NCBI GenBank assembly: GCA_018401555.1
Contig: JAGYKP010000100.1
Coordinates: 124,001 to 188,000 of the forward strand
Origin: Halomonas sp.
Lineage (GTDB): Bacteria > Pseudomonadota > Gammaproteobacteria > Pseudomonadales > Halomonadaceae
Direction of reading: 5' to 3'
DNA: 64,000 bases
In this document: piece after piece, positions 19,555-29,544 of the stretch
How positions within the stretch are numbered: the first letter of the stretch is position 1
Layout of the letters: every line of letters begins with the position of its first letter
Program-made: the position numbers and the translations under genes
The notes under the pieces: model-generated
Databases searched by the model: none
The model's input: only the letters and a program-made list of their open reading frames with translations
What the model was told of the DNA's origin: nothing

Positions 19555-20091
19555 GTGTTAGCCAATATCCAGCGATTCTTCCAGGAGATGCTCGCCGAGG
19601 GGGAGGGTGGTGCCGGTCGCGAAGCGCCGAGCCTTGAGCTTGCCGCGGCGGCTCTGCTCTGCGAGGTGATGCGCGCCGACTACGAGGTGACGCCGGAGGA
19701 GCTCGACACCCTGCGCGCTCAGCTGCGCGACCATCTGCGGGTCAGTGATGAGGCCCTCGACGAGCTGATGACCCTGGCTCAGGAGGAGGTCGATGGCGCC
19801 GTGGATCACTACCAGTTCGTCTCCCTGATCAAGCAGCACTACGACTACGACAGGCGCTGCGAGCTGGTGCGCATGATGTGGGCCCTGGCGCTGGCCGACG
19901 GTGAGCAGCATCATCTGGAGGAGCACCGCATCCGCCAGCTGGCCGATCTGCTGCATGTCAGCCACGCCGACTTCATCCGCACCAAGCTGCAGGTTCAGGA
20001 GCAGGCCGGGGCCTCGGCCGGCGGTGAGGGTGGCCCGGCGAGCGCTTTCTGCTGTTATGTTTTATTTAACACTCAGGATGAGCCATGCTAG
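19555..20091 (+). CDS. TerB-family (tellurite resistance-like) protein
   Basis: This ~178-residue acidic helical protein matches the TerB domain pattern: LELAAAALLCEVMRADYEVTPEELDTLRAQL, then HYDYDRRCELVRMMWALALADGEQHHLEEHRIRQLADLL. TerB-like proteins are metal-binding and occur in stress or surveillance systems, but solitary copies like this one have no defined role. GTG at 19555 follows AAAGGAG; TTG at 19558 is an alternative. The last ~20 residues (ASAFCCYVLFNTQ) look atypical and may result from a late frameshift. Confidence 0.75.
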   Translation: MLANIQRFFQEMLAEGEGGAGREAPSLELAAAALLCEVMRADYEVTPEELDTLRAQLRDHLRVSDEALDELMTLAQEEVDGAVDHYQFVSLIKQHYDYDRRCELVRMMWALALADGEQHHLEEHRIRQLADLLHVSHADFIRTKLQVQEQAGASAGGEGGPASAFCCYVLFNTQDEPC

Positions 20092-20127
20092 GGGGACAAC
20101 AAGACGTTTCCCCGAGGAGCCTTCGCT

Positions 20128-21495
20128 ATGCTGGAAACCCATTCCGCCCGCCAGTCTGCGGCCCATGACCACTCAACCCGCGCCGAGCACGCCGCGATCA
20201 ACCGCCACTTCTGGATGCCGTTCAGCGCCAACCGGGACTTTCATGCCCATCCACGGCATGATCACCGGCGCCGAAGGGCGCTACTTCATCGACGATAGCG
20301 GCCGCCGGCTGTTCGACTCCTCTCGGTCTCTGACCCGCGGCGCCGGGCTACAATCGCGAGGAGATCCAGCAGGCCGTGGCCCGCCAGCCCGGCACCCTCG
20401 ACTATGCCCCGGGCTTCCAGGTGGCGCATCCGCTGGCGTTCCAGCTGGCCGAGAAGATCGCCGAGATCACGCCGCCGGGGCTGGATCATGTGTTCTTCAC
20501 CGATTCCGGCTCCGAGTCGGCGGACACCGCCGTGAAGATGGCCAAGGCCTACTGGCGCGCCAAGGGGCGCCCCGAGAAGACCCGCCTGATCGGTCGCGCC
20601 AAGGGCTATCATGGGGTCAACGTGGGCGGCACCAGCCTGGGTGGCATCGGTGGCAACCGCAAGCACTACGGCCAGCTGATGGAGGTGAGCCATCTGCCGC
20701 ATACCCTGCAGCCGCAGCTCGCCTTCACCCGTGGCCAGGCCGAGAGCGGTGCCGAGCTTGCCGATGCGCTGCTCGAGCATATCGCCCTGCATGACGCCTC
20801 CAACATCGCCGCGGTGATCGTCGAGCCGATGTCCGGCTCCGCCGGGGTGATCGTGCCGCCCAAGGGGTATCTCGAGCGGCTGCGCGAGATCTGCACGGCC
20901 CACGATATCCTGCTGATCTTCGACGAGGTGATCACCGCCTTCGGTCGCAGCGGGGCGCGCACCGGTGCCGAGGCCTTCGGTGTGGTGCCCGACATGATGA
21001 CCATCGCCAAGCAGCTCACCAATGGCGCGGTGCCCATGGGGGCGGTGATCGCCTCAACCGAGATCTACGACACCTTCATGCACGCCGGCGGCCCCGAGCA
21101 CGCCATCGAGTTTCCCCACGGCTATACCTACAGTGCCCACCCGGTGGCCTGCGCCGCCAGTCTGGCGGCACTCGAGTTGTTCGAGCGCGAGGACTTCCCC
21201 GCCCAGGTACGTGCCATCGCCCCGGCGTTCGAGGCGAAGCTGCATGCGCTGAAGGGGCGCTCCCATGTGGTGGATATCCGCAACCACGGCCTGGCCGGGG
21301 CGATCCAGCTCGCGCCATGCGACGGCGACCCGACGATTCGCCCCCGCGATGCTCACCTGGCGCTGTGGGAGGCGGGTTTCTATGTCCGCTACGGCGGGGA
21401 CACCCTGCAGTTCGGCCTCCCTCTTCGCCAGCACCGAGGCGGAGCTGGAACGGCTGTTCGATGCGGTGGCCACGGTGCTGGACTCGATAGCCTGA
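20128..21495 (+). CDS. Class III omega-aminotransferase, beta-alanine/omega-amino acid:pyruvate type (several apparent frameshifts)
   Basis: This ~455-residue PLP enzyme begins AINRHFWMPFSANRDFHAHPR, a pattern typical of omega-amino acid:pyruvate transaminases, and carries FFTDSGSESADTAVKMA (cofactor phosphate site), AKGYHG, LIFDEVITAFGRSG (PLP ring Asp) and MMTIAKQLTNGAVPMGAV with the Schiff-base Lys. Frames change near 20254, 20321, 20347 and 21415. The ATG at 20128 is preceded by GAGGAG. The gene is followed by a DadA-like oxidase, so a shared amine or amino acid catabolic role is possible. The exact donor cannot be told. Confidence 0.85.
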
Positions 21496-21669
21496 GGTTT
21501 TTCGTATTCCTGGATTATTCATCTAGAAAAGGTCGATAAACAAGAATAAATCATTCCTTAAGAGGGTTCTTTGGCATCCTGGTCTGCTGGTGCAACGTTA
21601 TGATGCGTTGAGTGTTCAGCCACCGTGTCGTCGGTCGACCGGGTGGCGCTTGTGCGTCTATCGTTGAGT

Positions 21670-21700
21670 CAGGCCTCGCCGCATGGTGAGGCCTGTGTCC
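21670..21700 (+). terminator. Hairpin upstream of the DadA-like gene
   Basis: Perfect 8-bp arms CAGGCCTC (21670-21677) and GAGGCCTG (21688-21695) are followed by TGTCCTTTT. The hairpin sits only 13 bp before the AGGAGG ribosome-binding site of the next gene, so it could be the upstream gene's terminator or an attenuator. Confidence 0.5.
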
Positions 21701-21720
21701 TTTTCCAGGAGGTGTTGGTG

Positions 21721-22965
21721 ATGTCTCGTGAAATCGTGGTTCTGGGTGCCGGCATGGTCGGCGTATCGGTGGCCTGGCATCTGGTGCGCCAGGGCCATTC
21801 GGTGACGCTGGTGGATCGCCGCGAGCCCGGCCGCGAGACGTCGTTCGGCAATGCCGGCATCATCCAGCGCGAGGCGGTGCGTCCCTATCGCTTTCCTCGT
21901 GACCTCGGCACCCTGATGCGTGTGCTGCCCAACCGCGAGGTGGATATTCGCTACCGCCCCACGGGCATGTTCGGCGCGGTAAGCCCGCTGCTGCAGTACT
22001 GGATCAACTCCGGCAAGTCCCGCTACGCCAAGATCGTGCCGGAGTACGCCTCGCTGATCATGCGCTGCCTGGAGACCCATGCCCCCATGGTCGAGGCCGC
22101 CGGTGCCGATCACCTGGTGCGTCGTGACGGCTGGCTGGAGCTCTATCACACCCAGAAGCCCTTCGATGAGCGTATCGCCGAGGCGCGCGAGAACCGTGAC
22201 CGCTTCGGTGTGGAATTCGAGGTGCTCGACGCGGCCGGCCTGTATGCCAAGGAGCCGCACCTGAAGAAGGGGCTGGTGGGCGCCATCCACTGGATCCAGC
22301 CGTGGACGGTGGCGGATCCCGGTGCCCTGGTGCAGGCCTATGCCGAGCACTTCCAGCAGCAGGGCGGCCGCTTCATGCAGGCCGAGGTCAAGGGTGTCGA
22401 GAAGGGCGGCAAGGGCTGGAAGGTGACAACCACCGGTGGCGAGACACTGGAGGCCGAGCAGCTGGTGGTCGCCATGGGCCCCTGGAGCGGCAAGCTGCTC
22501 TCGCGCCTGGGCATCTCGGTGCCGCTGTTCGTCAAGCGCGGCTACCATATGCACTACGCCAGCGCCGACGAGTACACCCCAACCACTGGATCATGGATGC
22601 CGAGACCGGCTTCCTGCTCGAGCCGATGCGTGCCGGCATTCGCCTGACCACCGGGGCGGAGCTGGCCGACCTGGATGCGCCGCCCAGGTTCAAGCAGCTC
22701 AAGGCGGCTGAGCAGGCCGCCAGGGAAGATCTATCCGCTGGGTGAGCGTCGGGATCCAGAGCCCTGGAAGGGCGCGCGTCCCTGCCTGCCGGACATGAAG
22801 CCGATCATCGGTCCGGCGCCCGGGCAGGAGGGGATGTGGTTGGCCTTCGGCCATGGCCACCAGGGCTTCACCCTGGGTCCGGTGACCGGACTGCTGCTGA
22901 GCCAGATGATGGCGGGCGAGACCCCCGAGGTGGATATGGCGCCGTTCAGCGCCACGCGCTTCTGA
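21721..22965 (+). CDS. DadA-like FAD-dependent amino acid oxidoreductase (two apparent frameshifts)
   Basis: This ~415-residue DAO-family flavoprotein has the N-terminal dinucleotide-binding motif VVLGAGMVGVSVAWHL, the Arg/Glu-rich GRETSFGNAGIIQRE stretch typical of DadA, and the C-terminal FAD contact GMWLAFGHGHQGFTLGPVTG. Frames change near 22581 and 22727. Such enzymes oxidise D-amino acids or related amines and feed electrons to the respiratory chain. AGGAGG lies 8 bp before the ATG. It follows the omega-aminotransferase by 225 bp, including a hairpin, so co-transcription is uncertain. Confidence 0.85.
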
Positions 22966-22998
22966 AACGCCTCCGAGACATGGGTGCCGCGGGGTGTG

Positions 22999-23418
22999 CT
23001 ATGCCTTGCGGCGCTGCTTGACCTGATGGGTACCCAGCTTGACCAGCAGGGTGACGATGAATACCAGCCAGCCGGCGGTGGCCACCACGTTGAAGAGCAG
23101 CAGTTTCTGAATGCCGCTCAAGGGCGTGAAGATCAGTTCGAAGGTGATCCCGAACAGGAAGGCGATGAACAGCGGCAGCGCCAGGATGTGCATCCACATC
23201 TCGGTGCGCCGCTTTCTGACGTGATAGCGCCGCAGCAGCACTCGCGTCGGGCGGTGCACGAAGGTGACCAGCACGGTGGTGCCGAGCAGCAGCAGGGCGG
23301 CCAGGGTCGGCTCCAGGTTGCCCAGCTGGGCCGACAGGCTGATCGACCAGTAGACGATCAGCCACATCAGGCCGGCCAGGGTGGCGGCCAGATCGGCATA
23401 GTGGCGAACCTTGGGCAT
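22999..23418 (-). CDS. Hypothetical four-helix membrane protein
   Basis: This 139-residue protein has four hydrophobic segments: LAATLAGLMWLIVYWSISL, LAALLLLGTTVLVTFV, MHILALPLFIAFLFGITFELIF and LLFNVVATAGWLVFIVTLLV. A basic loop (LLRRYHVRKRRTEMW) separates helices 2 and 3. The ATG at 23418 has GGGAGAGACG just upstream. Although the frame stays open further upstream, that text overlaps the next gene antisense to nothing recognisable and is not part of this protein. I do not recognise the family. Confidence 0.65.
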   Translation of the reverse strand: MPKVRHYADLAATLAGLMWLIVYWSISLSAQLGNLEPTLAALLLLGTTVLVTFVHRPTRVLLRRYHVRKRRTEMWMHILALPLFIAFLFGITFELIFTPLSGIQKLLLFNVVATAGWLVFIVTLLVKLGTHQVKQRRKA

Positions 23419-23555
23419 CGTCTCTCCCTCGTGAAGCTGGCCCTCGTCAAATCTGGCGGCATGATACGGGATTTTCTTGCTCCCTGGCGAGTTCCTGCGA
23501 GTGCCGGGCGACCTCTTCTGCGGCTTGTCCCCAGCGCCCCGCGCTGGTGGGCTTG

Positions 23556-24451
23556 CTACCTGGCAGAACGCAGCACCAGCTTCCGTACCCAGTACCAGCG
23601 ATTGATCAGCAGGGCGGCGAAGATCAGCGAGCAGCCGGCGAGCTGCAACAGGCTCATCGTCTCGCCGTACCAGGCGGCGGCCAGCAGCGCCGTCCATACC
23701 GCCTCGAGCATCAGGATGACGGCGGCGTGGCTCGGGGTGGTCAGGCCCTGGGCGTAGACCTGCAGGAAGAAGCGCAGGGTGCTGGCGAGCAGCACGCTGG
23801 CCGCCAGCCAGCCGAGGGTGATGCCACCGATACGTGCGGGCCAGGGTTCGATCAGCGCCGAGACCAGGCCCAGCAGGATTCCCACCACGGTGAGCTGGAT
23901 GGCGGTGAGCGGCAGGGCGGGGAGGTGGCGCACCACCCGTGTGTTGACGTTGATCAGTAGCGAGAACAGCACCGCGGAGGTGGCGATCAGCCACTGGCTG
24001 GGCTCCAGGCGCAGGCCGGCGTTGAGCGAGAGCAGGGCGAAGCCGGCCAGGGCGATGGGCAGCGCGATCCAGGTGGTGCGTGGCGGGCGGTCGCCGAACA
24101 GCAGCTTCGCCACGATCGGCACCAGCAGGATGCCCAGGCTGTTGATGAAGGCGCTCTCGCCGAGGTGGTTCGAGTGGTAGAGCCCCATGATCCAGAAGCC
24201 CAGGGCGCCGCTGAACAGCAGGCCCACACCGGCGCCGGCGGCGAGGTCGCGGGGGGAGAGCCGGCGCAGGGCAGGCAGGCCGAACAGCGCCAGCAGCAGT
24301 CCGGCCAACAGGAAGCGCGTGCCGATGAACAGCAGCGGCGGCATGCCGTCCAGCGCCTCCTTGAGAAGATCCAGCCGGCGGCGGCGAGCAGGGTGACGGT
24401 GAGCAGCAGCAGGTCGGCACGCAGCGGACTGCGCTCGAGGGAGTCGGCCAT
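23556..24451 (-). CDS. EamA/DMT-family transporter (one apparent frameshift)
   Basis: This ~298-residue protein shows about ten membrane helices in two EamA repeats, with GMPPLLFIGTRFLLAGLLLALFG and later PSHAAVILMLEAVWTALLAAAWYGE, both typical of drug/metabolite transporters. The first helix (ADLLLLTVTLLAAAGWIFSKEAL) is in a different frame, with a shift near 24365. The start ATG at 24451 gives MADSLERSPLRAD. The substrate is unknown. The gene is divergent from pyrC. Confidence 0.82.
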
Positions 24452-24576
24452 GGAAGTCCCGGTAAAAGTCGAAGCCCATAGGTTAGCAGAGTAGTGGGTG
24501 TCGGGCTCTGCCTCGCCAGGCGGCATTGGGTATACTGGCGCCACGCCGATTTGAACCCGCCAACACAGGATCCGCC

Positions 24577-25658
24577 GTGACTACCCTGACCCTGACTCGC
24601 CCCGACGACTGGCATCTCCATCTGCGCGACGACCAGGCGCTGGCCGCCGTGGTCGAGGCCTCCGCCCGCCAGATGCGCCGCGCCATCATCATGCCCAACC
24701 TGAAGCCGCCGGTGACCACCACCGAGCAGGCGCTGGCCTATCGCGAGCGGATCCTGGCGGCGTTGCCCGAGGGCAGCCGCTTTCAGCCGCTGATGACGCT
24801 CTACCTCACCGACAATACCCCGCCGAGGAGATCGAGCGCGCCCACGCCAGTGGCCTGGTGCAGGCGGTGAAGCTCTATCCTGCCGGGGCCACCACCAACT
24901 CCGACTCCGGGGTCACCGACATCACCCTGTGTGACGATGCCATCGCCGCCATGGAGCGCCTGGGTATCCCGCTGCTGATGCACGGCGAGGTGACCGATGC
25001 CGACATCGATATCTTCGATCGCGAGGCGGTGTTCATCGAGAAGGTGCTCAAGCCGCTGCTGGAGCGCCACCCGAACCTCAAGGTGGTGTTCGAACATATC
25101 ACCACCGCCGAGGCGGCCGAGTTCGTCGCCGCGGCGCCGGCCAACGTGGGCGCCACCATCACCGCCCACCACCTGCTGTTCAACCGCAACCATATGCTGG
25201 TCGGCGGTATCCGGCCGCACTACTACTGCCTGCCGATCCTCAAGCGCGAGCGGCATCGCCAGGCGCTGCTGGCGGCGGCCACCTCGGGCAGCCCGAAGTT
25301 CTTCCTGGGCACCGACAGCGCGCCCCACGCCCAGGGCGACAAGGAGAGCGCCTGTGGCTGTGCCGGGGCCTACACTGCGCCGGCGGCGATCGAATACTAC
25401 GCCACGGCCTTCGAGCAGGCTGGCGCCATCGAGCGTCTCGAGGGCTTCGCCAGCCACCATGGCCCGGACTTCTACGGCCTGCCGCGCAACAGCGATACCG
25501 TCACGCTGGTGCGCGAGCCCTGGCAACTGCCCGAGTCGCTGCCCTATGCCGGCGGTGCTCGCATCGTGCCGCTGATGGCCGGCGAGACGTTGGAGTGGAA
25601 GCTAGCTGGCGAATACGGCTCGGCTTCGATACCTCCGCTAAATTTGCTCACAAGATAA
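24577..25658 (+). CDS. pyrC: Dihydroorotase PyrC (one apparent frameshift; atypical C-terminal tail)
   Basis: PyrC is the zinc enzyme that interconverts carbamoyl aspartate and dihydroorotate in pyrimidine synthesis. Motifs include [11 protein letters not shown] (metal His pair), [28 protein letters not shown] (carboxylated Lys), [21 protein letters not shown] and GTDSAPHA. The frame shifts near 24822 within [18 protein letters not shown] at 24577 is the start. The conserved protein ends near [12 protein letters not shown]. About 14 further residues run into AT-rich sequence that belongs to the following hipBA segment, making it about 15 residues longer than usual. Confidence 0.93.
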
Positions 25659-25732
25659 ATCAGATCTCCGGCAATCGACAATTTGCTAGTCTCACGACGA
25701 TAGCGTGGATAGGCGTGGCTATGCATCACATG

Positions 25733-25760
25733 TGTTGCTATTCTGTCTTCAAAAGCAACA
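25733..25760. promoter_or_regulatory. Inverted repeat upstream of hipB no. 2
   Basis: TGTTGCT (25733-25739) and AGCAACA (25754-25760) form an inverted repeat with a 14-bp spacer, ending 17 bp before the hipB start codon. Its position suggests an operator; no experimental motif is known to me for it. Confidence 0.5.
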
Positions 25761-25776
25761 GATATGGTGCGTTTTT

Positions 25777-26064
25777 ATGAGCATTCACGAGGAGCTGAAG
25801 CGTCGCCGTCATGACCTCGGCTTTACCCAGTCCCAGATCGCGGACCGTATCGGCATGACTCGCCAGCAGTACCAGCGCCTGGAGCGGGGGGGCAATCCGC
25901 GGCTGGATACCCTGCAACTGGCTGCGGATGGTCTCAATACCCGCCTGATGCTGATCCCCGTCGAGCAGTGGTATCGGGTCAAGGCGCTTCTCGAGGAGGG
26001 GCAGGAGGAGACGGTCCCCCTCGATGAGGATCCCTGGCAGGGCCTGCTCGACGAGGAGGACTGA
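25777..26064 (+). CDS. HipB-like XRE antitoxin (module 2)
   Basis: This 95-residue protein has an N-terminal helix-turn-helix (LKRRRHDLGFTQSQIADRIGMTRQQYQRLERGGNPRLDTLQLAADGL) and an acidic C-terminal tail (EEGQEETVPLDEDPWQGLLDEED). The ATG at 25777 lacks an obvious ribosome-binding site. It is followed after 2 bp by a HipA-family gene. The upstream 120 bp are AT-rich, unlike pyrC. The pair is not sequence-similar to module 1 beyond family features. Confidence 0.85.
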   Translation: MSIHEELKRRRHDLGFTQSQIADRIGMTRQQYQRLERGGNPRLDTLQLAADGLNTRLMLIPVEQWYRVKALLEEGQEETVPLDEDPWQGLLDEED

Positions 26065-26066
26065 GC

Positions 26067-27323
26067 ATGGTCAACGAAAGTGTCGAGATGCTGTCGCTGT
26101 GGCTGCACGGCCGCCGCCTGGGTTGGCTGGCTGGATATCGTGGTGGTCGCAATGTGCTGGTGTTCGACGACGACTGGCGACTCGACGAGAGCCGCGCCAC
26201 CTTGTCGCTGTCGCTGATGCCTTCGGCACCGCATAGCCAACGACTGCTGCAGTCGCCTTGGATACGTCGCCAGCGGCTGCACCCCTGGCTTTCCAACCTG
26301 TTGCCGGAGGGCGCGCTGCGCGAATGGCTTGCCGCCGAACTCAAGGTGCATCCGGACAACGAGTTCCCTCTGCTGGCGGCTCTTGGCCATGACCTCCCGG
26401 GGGCCCTGGAGGTCGCCGCCGTGACGCCCGATGAGATGCCCGCCTGGGTTCTTGCCCATCGCCGGAGCGTCAGCCCGGAGCCTCGCCAGGTCGCCGTGGG
26501 GCGGGGCTTCTCCCTGGCGGGGGGTGCAGATGAAGTTTTCCATGCGTGAGCAGGACGGGCGTTTCCTGGGCGCCGGGCAGGCGCTGCCCGGGGACTGGAT
26601 CGTCAAGCCGCCATCCCCTGTTCATCCGTGGCTCGTGGAGAACGAATACTCCGCCATGCGCCTGGCGGAGGCGGCCGGGGTGACGATTCCGGAGATTCGG
26701 CTGATTCCCTCGAGGAGCTGGATGGGCTGCCGCGCCTGAACCTGCCCGATGAGCCGATGGCCTATGCGACCAAGCGATTCGATCGGGCTGGGAGCGAGCG
26801 GGTGCATGCGGAAGACTTCGCCCAGGTGCTGTTTCGCTACCCCCACGAGAAGTACGCCGGCCCTAGCTATGAGCAGATCGGGCGGCTGGTACGCGAGTTC
26901 TCCGCCGATGGCATGGCGTGCGCGGCGCAGATGGCGCGGCGCCTGTTGGTCAACCTGCTGCTGGCCAATGGCGATGCGCACTTGAAGAATTGGAGCCTCG
27001 TCTATCCCGATCGCCATCGACCGCGGCTGTCGCCCGCCTACGATATTGTCACGACCCGTGCGTATCTCCCCGGGGAACGGGAGGCGGCGCTGAACCTTAA
27101 CGGCAAGAAAGGCTGGGAGCAGCTGCGGCTCACCGATTTTCAGCACTGGGCGGGCAGGGTAGGCGTCAGCTGGCCGGCCGTGGAGTCGGAACTGCAGGAT
27201 ACGCTGCGTCGTGCCAGAGATACCTGGCCCGATATGTTGGAATCGCTGCCCATGGCCGAGTCGCACAAGGCATTGCTTCGTGAGCACTGGCGAAGCCTGG
27301 CAACGGAGTGGCGGATCGGTTAA
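26067..27323 (+). CDS. HipA-family kinase toxin (module 2; two apparent frameshifts)
   Basis: This ~418-residue HipA has an N-terminal domain LWLHGRRLGWLAGYRGGRNVLVFDDDW, a Gly-loop AGFSLAGVQMKFS, the active site LLLANGDAHLKNWSL and the metal site SPAYDIVTT. Frames change near 26521, in a G6 run, and near 26706 (corrected text IPLEELDGLPRLNLPDEPMAYATKRFD). The stop TAA at 27321-27323 overlaps the stop of the opposing alpha/beta hydrolase gene. It forms an operon with hipB no. 2. Confidence 0.88.
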
Positions 27324-28272
27324 CGCTCCTCGTCGATCTTCGACGGGTAGTGAGGAGCGCTAACCTGTCGCTCCAGGAAGTCGAGGCCGGCCTCGATGGC
27401 ACGTGCCACGGGTTAGGAAGCTGAGGAAGTGGCCGCGACCGTGCTGGAGGAAGAGCTCGGCCTCACCGCCCTGGGCCCTCAGCGCCTGGTAGAAGTCGGT
27501 GGCATGATCCACCGGGACCAGGCGGTCCCAGGTGCCGTGGAACAGGAAGAAGGGCGGCGGCGTGCTCTGGATCTGTCTGGCCGGGGAGGCAAGCCGATAC
27601 TGCTCGGGCACCTCGGCGCGGGTGCCCCCCAGAAACTGCACTACCAGCTTGCCGTCAGCGAACTTGAACAGGTCGGTGGGCGTGCCGCCCGCCACCACGG
27701 CCGCCAGGCGGGCATGTTCACCTCCGTGGGGCGCGGCCAACGGGCCGTGGCTGCCGGCCAGGGCGAGCAGGCTCACCAGGTGCGCCCCCGAGGAGAAGCC
27801 GACGCCGGCGATGCGATCGGTATCCACGCGCCACGCCTCGGCGTTGGCATGCAGCCACGCCATGGCCTGCTGGAGATCGTGCAGCTGGGCGGGGAAGCGG
27901 TAGTCGGGGGCGAAGCGGTGTTCGATATTCACCGTGACGAAGCCGCGCCGGCTCAGCGCCTCGGCGATCTCTTCCATGTCGTCCGGCGTGCGATTGCGCC
28001 AGCCGCCGCCGTGAACCAGCAGGGCGGCCGGGCGCAGCCCGTCGCCATCGCCCTGGGGCAGGCGCACCCGTGCGCTGAGCGGCTCCGGCCAGTCGTCCGG
28101 GGTGTAGCGCTGGTCTGCCAGCTGCCGGATGGTGGCCGGCGTCTCGTCGCGTCCAGGGTGGTCGGCGCCTTCGACCTCGCGGCCGTCGCTGCCCAGATGG
28201 GTGCTGGCACAGCCGGCGAGGCCCAGACTGGCCAGCAGCAGGGCGCCTCGCCACCAGGTCGTGCGCTGCCAT
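27320..28272 (-). CDS. Alpha/beta hydrolase, putative lipoprotein esterase (two apparent frameshifts)
   Basis: This ~317-residue protein has a hydrophobic N-terminus ending in a lipobox-like LAGCAST, the oxyanion-hole motif HGGGW, the nucleophile elbow GFSSGAH, the acid in HGTWDRLVP and the His in HGRGHF, fitting the BD-FAE/carboxylesterase group. Frames change near 28256 (start ATG at 28272) and near 27414. After correction the C-terminus reads VARAIEAGLDFLERQ and ends at 27320. It starts 4 bp after mtnN and is probably in the luxS-mtnN operon. The substrate is unknown. Confidence 0.78.
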
Positions 28273-28276
28273 CGCC

Positions 28277-29014
28277 TCAGGCGCCCGCCACCGCAGCCTC
28301 GCGACTGTACGGTCGGCCGAGGCGTGCCACCATCGCCTCGATCATCTTCGAGGAGTGCAGGGCGGCCTTCTCCAGGAACTGCTCGAAGGAGAGGTGGTTG
28401 TCGCCGCCGCCGGCGATATCGGAGAGGGCGCGGATCACCACGAAGGGGCAGTCGTAGAGGTGGCAGGTCTGGGCGATTGCTGCAGCCTCCATCTCGGCGG
28501 CGAGCATGGTGGGGAAGCGCTGGCGGGTCTGAGCCACCAGGTTGGGGCAGGCCATGAACACATCGCCGGTGGCGATCAGCCCCTCGACCACATTGACCTC
28601 GCCCAGCGCCTCGACACACTCCCGGGCCAGGTGGACCAGGCGCTCGTCGGGCAGGTAGGCCGCGGGCATGTCGGGGACCTGGCCGTGCTCGTAGCCGAAC
28701 ACCACGGCGTCGACGTCATGGTGTCGCACCTCGCTGGAGACGACGATATCGCCGATCTCCAGCCCCGCGCCGAAGCCACCGGCGGAGCCGGTGTTGATGA
28801 TCGCCTCGGGCTTGTACATGTCGAGCAGCAGGGTGGTACCGACGGCGGCATTCACCTTGCCGATGCCCGATTGCAGGATCACCACCTCGACGCCATGCAG
28901 CAGGCCGCTATGGAAGGTGTTGCCAACATGGGTGTGGGTCTCGCGCTCCTCGAGCAGGGAGGCGAGCCGTGCCACCTCCTGGCTCATGGCGCCGATGATG
29001 CCGATGCGCTTCAT
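28277..29014 (-). CDS. mtnN: 5'-methylthioadenosine/S-adenosylhomocysteine nucleosidase
   Basis: This 245-residue MTA/SAH nucleosidase ([55 protein letters not shown]) removes adenine from MTA and SAH. SAH-derived S-ribosylhomocysteine is then the LuxS substrate, and luxS lies directly upstream with its TGA overlapping this ATG by one base. The catalytic Glu/Asp of the family (EMEAAA, SDIA) are present. No frame problem is seen. Confidence 0.95.
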   Translation of the reverse strand: MKRIGIIGAMSQEVARLASLLEERETHTHVGNTFHSGLLHGVEVVILQSGIGKVNAAVGTTLLLDMYKPEAIINTGSAGGFGAGLEIGDIVVSSEVRHHDVDAVVFGYEHGQVPDMPAAYLPDERLVHLARECVEALGEVNVVEGLIATGDVFMACPNLVAQTRQRFPTMLAAEMEAAAIAQTCHLYDCPFVVIRALSDIAGGGDNHLSFEQFLEKAALHSSKMIEAMVARLGRPYSREAAVAGA

Positions 29015-29478
29015 CAGGCGAACACCTGGGACCACTCGTCGCGCTTGGCCAGGAAGCCACGCGCGATCTGTTTGGCGCCTTCCAGGCTGTGGCTGGCGGC
29101 CCAGCCGCACTGCATCTCGTTGCAGGCCGGGACTTCGCTGGCCTCGAGCACGTCCTTGAGGGTCTTCTCTACCAGGTCGAGCACGGCGTCGTAGTCGTCG
29201 TGGTTAAGCATCGCCCAGTAGAAGCCGGTCTGGCAGCCCATGGGGCTGATGTCGACCACCTTGTCTGTGTGGTTGCGCGACATTTCTGCCATCAGGTGCT
29301 CCAGGGAGTGCAGGCCGGGCATCTCCATATGCTCCTGGTTGGGCTGGCAGATGCGCATGTCGTACTTGTGGATGGTGTCGCCATGCTCGCCGGTCTTGAC
29401 GTCGGCCAGGCGCACGTAGGGAGCCTTCACCTTGGTGTGGTCGAGGTTGAAGCTCTCGACGTTCATCTTGTCGCTCAT
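29014..29478 (-). CDS. luxS: S-ribosylhomocysteine lyase LuxS
   Basis: This 154-residue LuxS has the metal motif HSLEH, the later Cys of the active site in [10 protein letters not shown] and the second metal-site region. It cleaves S-ribosylhomocysteine into homocysteine and DPD, the precursor of autoinducer-2. It leads an apparent operon luxS-mtnN-hydrolase, so two sequential enzymes of the activated methyl cycle are translated from one message. An inverted-repeat element lies just upstream. Confidence 0.97.
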   Translation of the reverse strand: MSDKMNVESFNLDHTKVKAPYVRLADVKTGEHGDTIHKYDMRICQPNQEHMEMPGLHSLEHLMAEMSRNHTDKVVDISPMGCQTGFYWAMLNHDDYDAVLDLVEKTLKDVLEASEVPACNEMQCGWAASHSLEGAKQIARGFLAKRDEWSQVFA

Positions 29479-29497
29479 AAAATCCTCATTCTGCTGT

Positions 29498-29541
29498 GGG
29501 GTCAGACCCCTAAGGGAGCTTTGGGGTCTGACCCTTAGGGG
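29498..29541. repeat. Short inverted-repeat element, GGGGTCAGACCCC family
   Basis: Arms GGGGTCAGACCCCTAAGGG (29498-29516) and TTGGGGTCTGACCCTTAGGGG (29521-29541) pair strongly. It lies between luxS and folD, 3 bp after the folD stop codon. Confidence 0.75.
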
Positions 29542-29544
29542 AAA

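Noticed and set aside
22999..24621. Apparent 540-residue membrane protein
   Set aside because: Only the last 139 residues, from ATG 23418, look like a protein. The upstream part is out of frame with, and overlaps, the EamA transporter.
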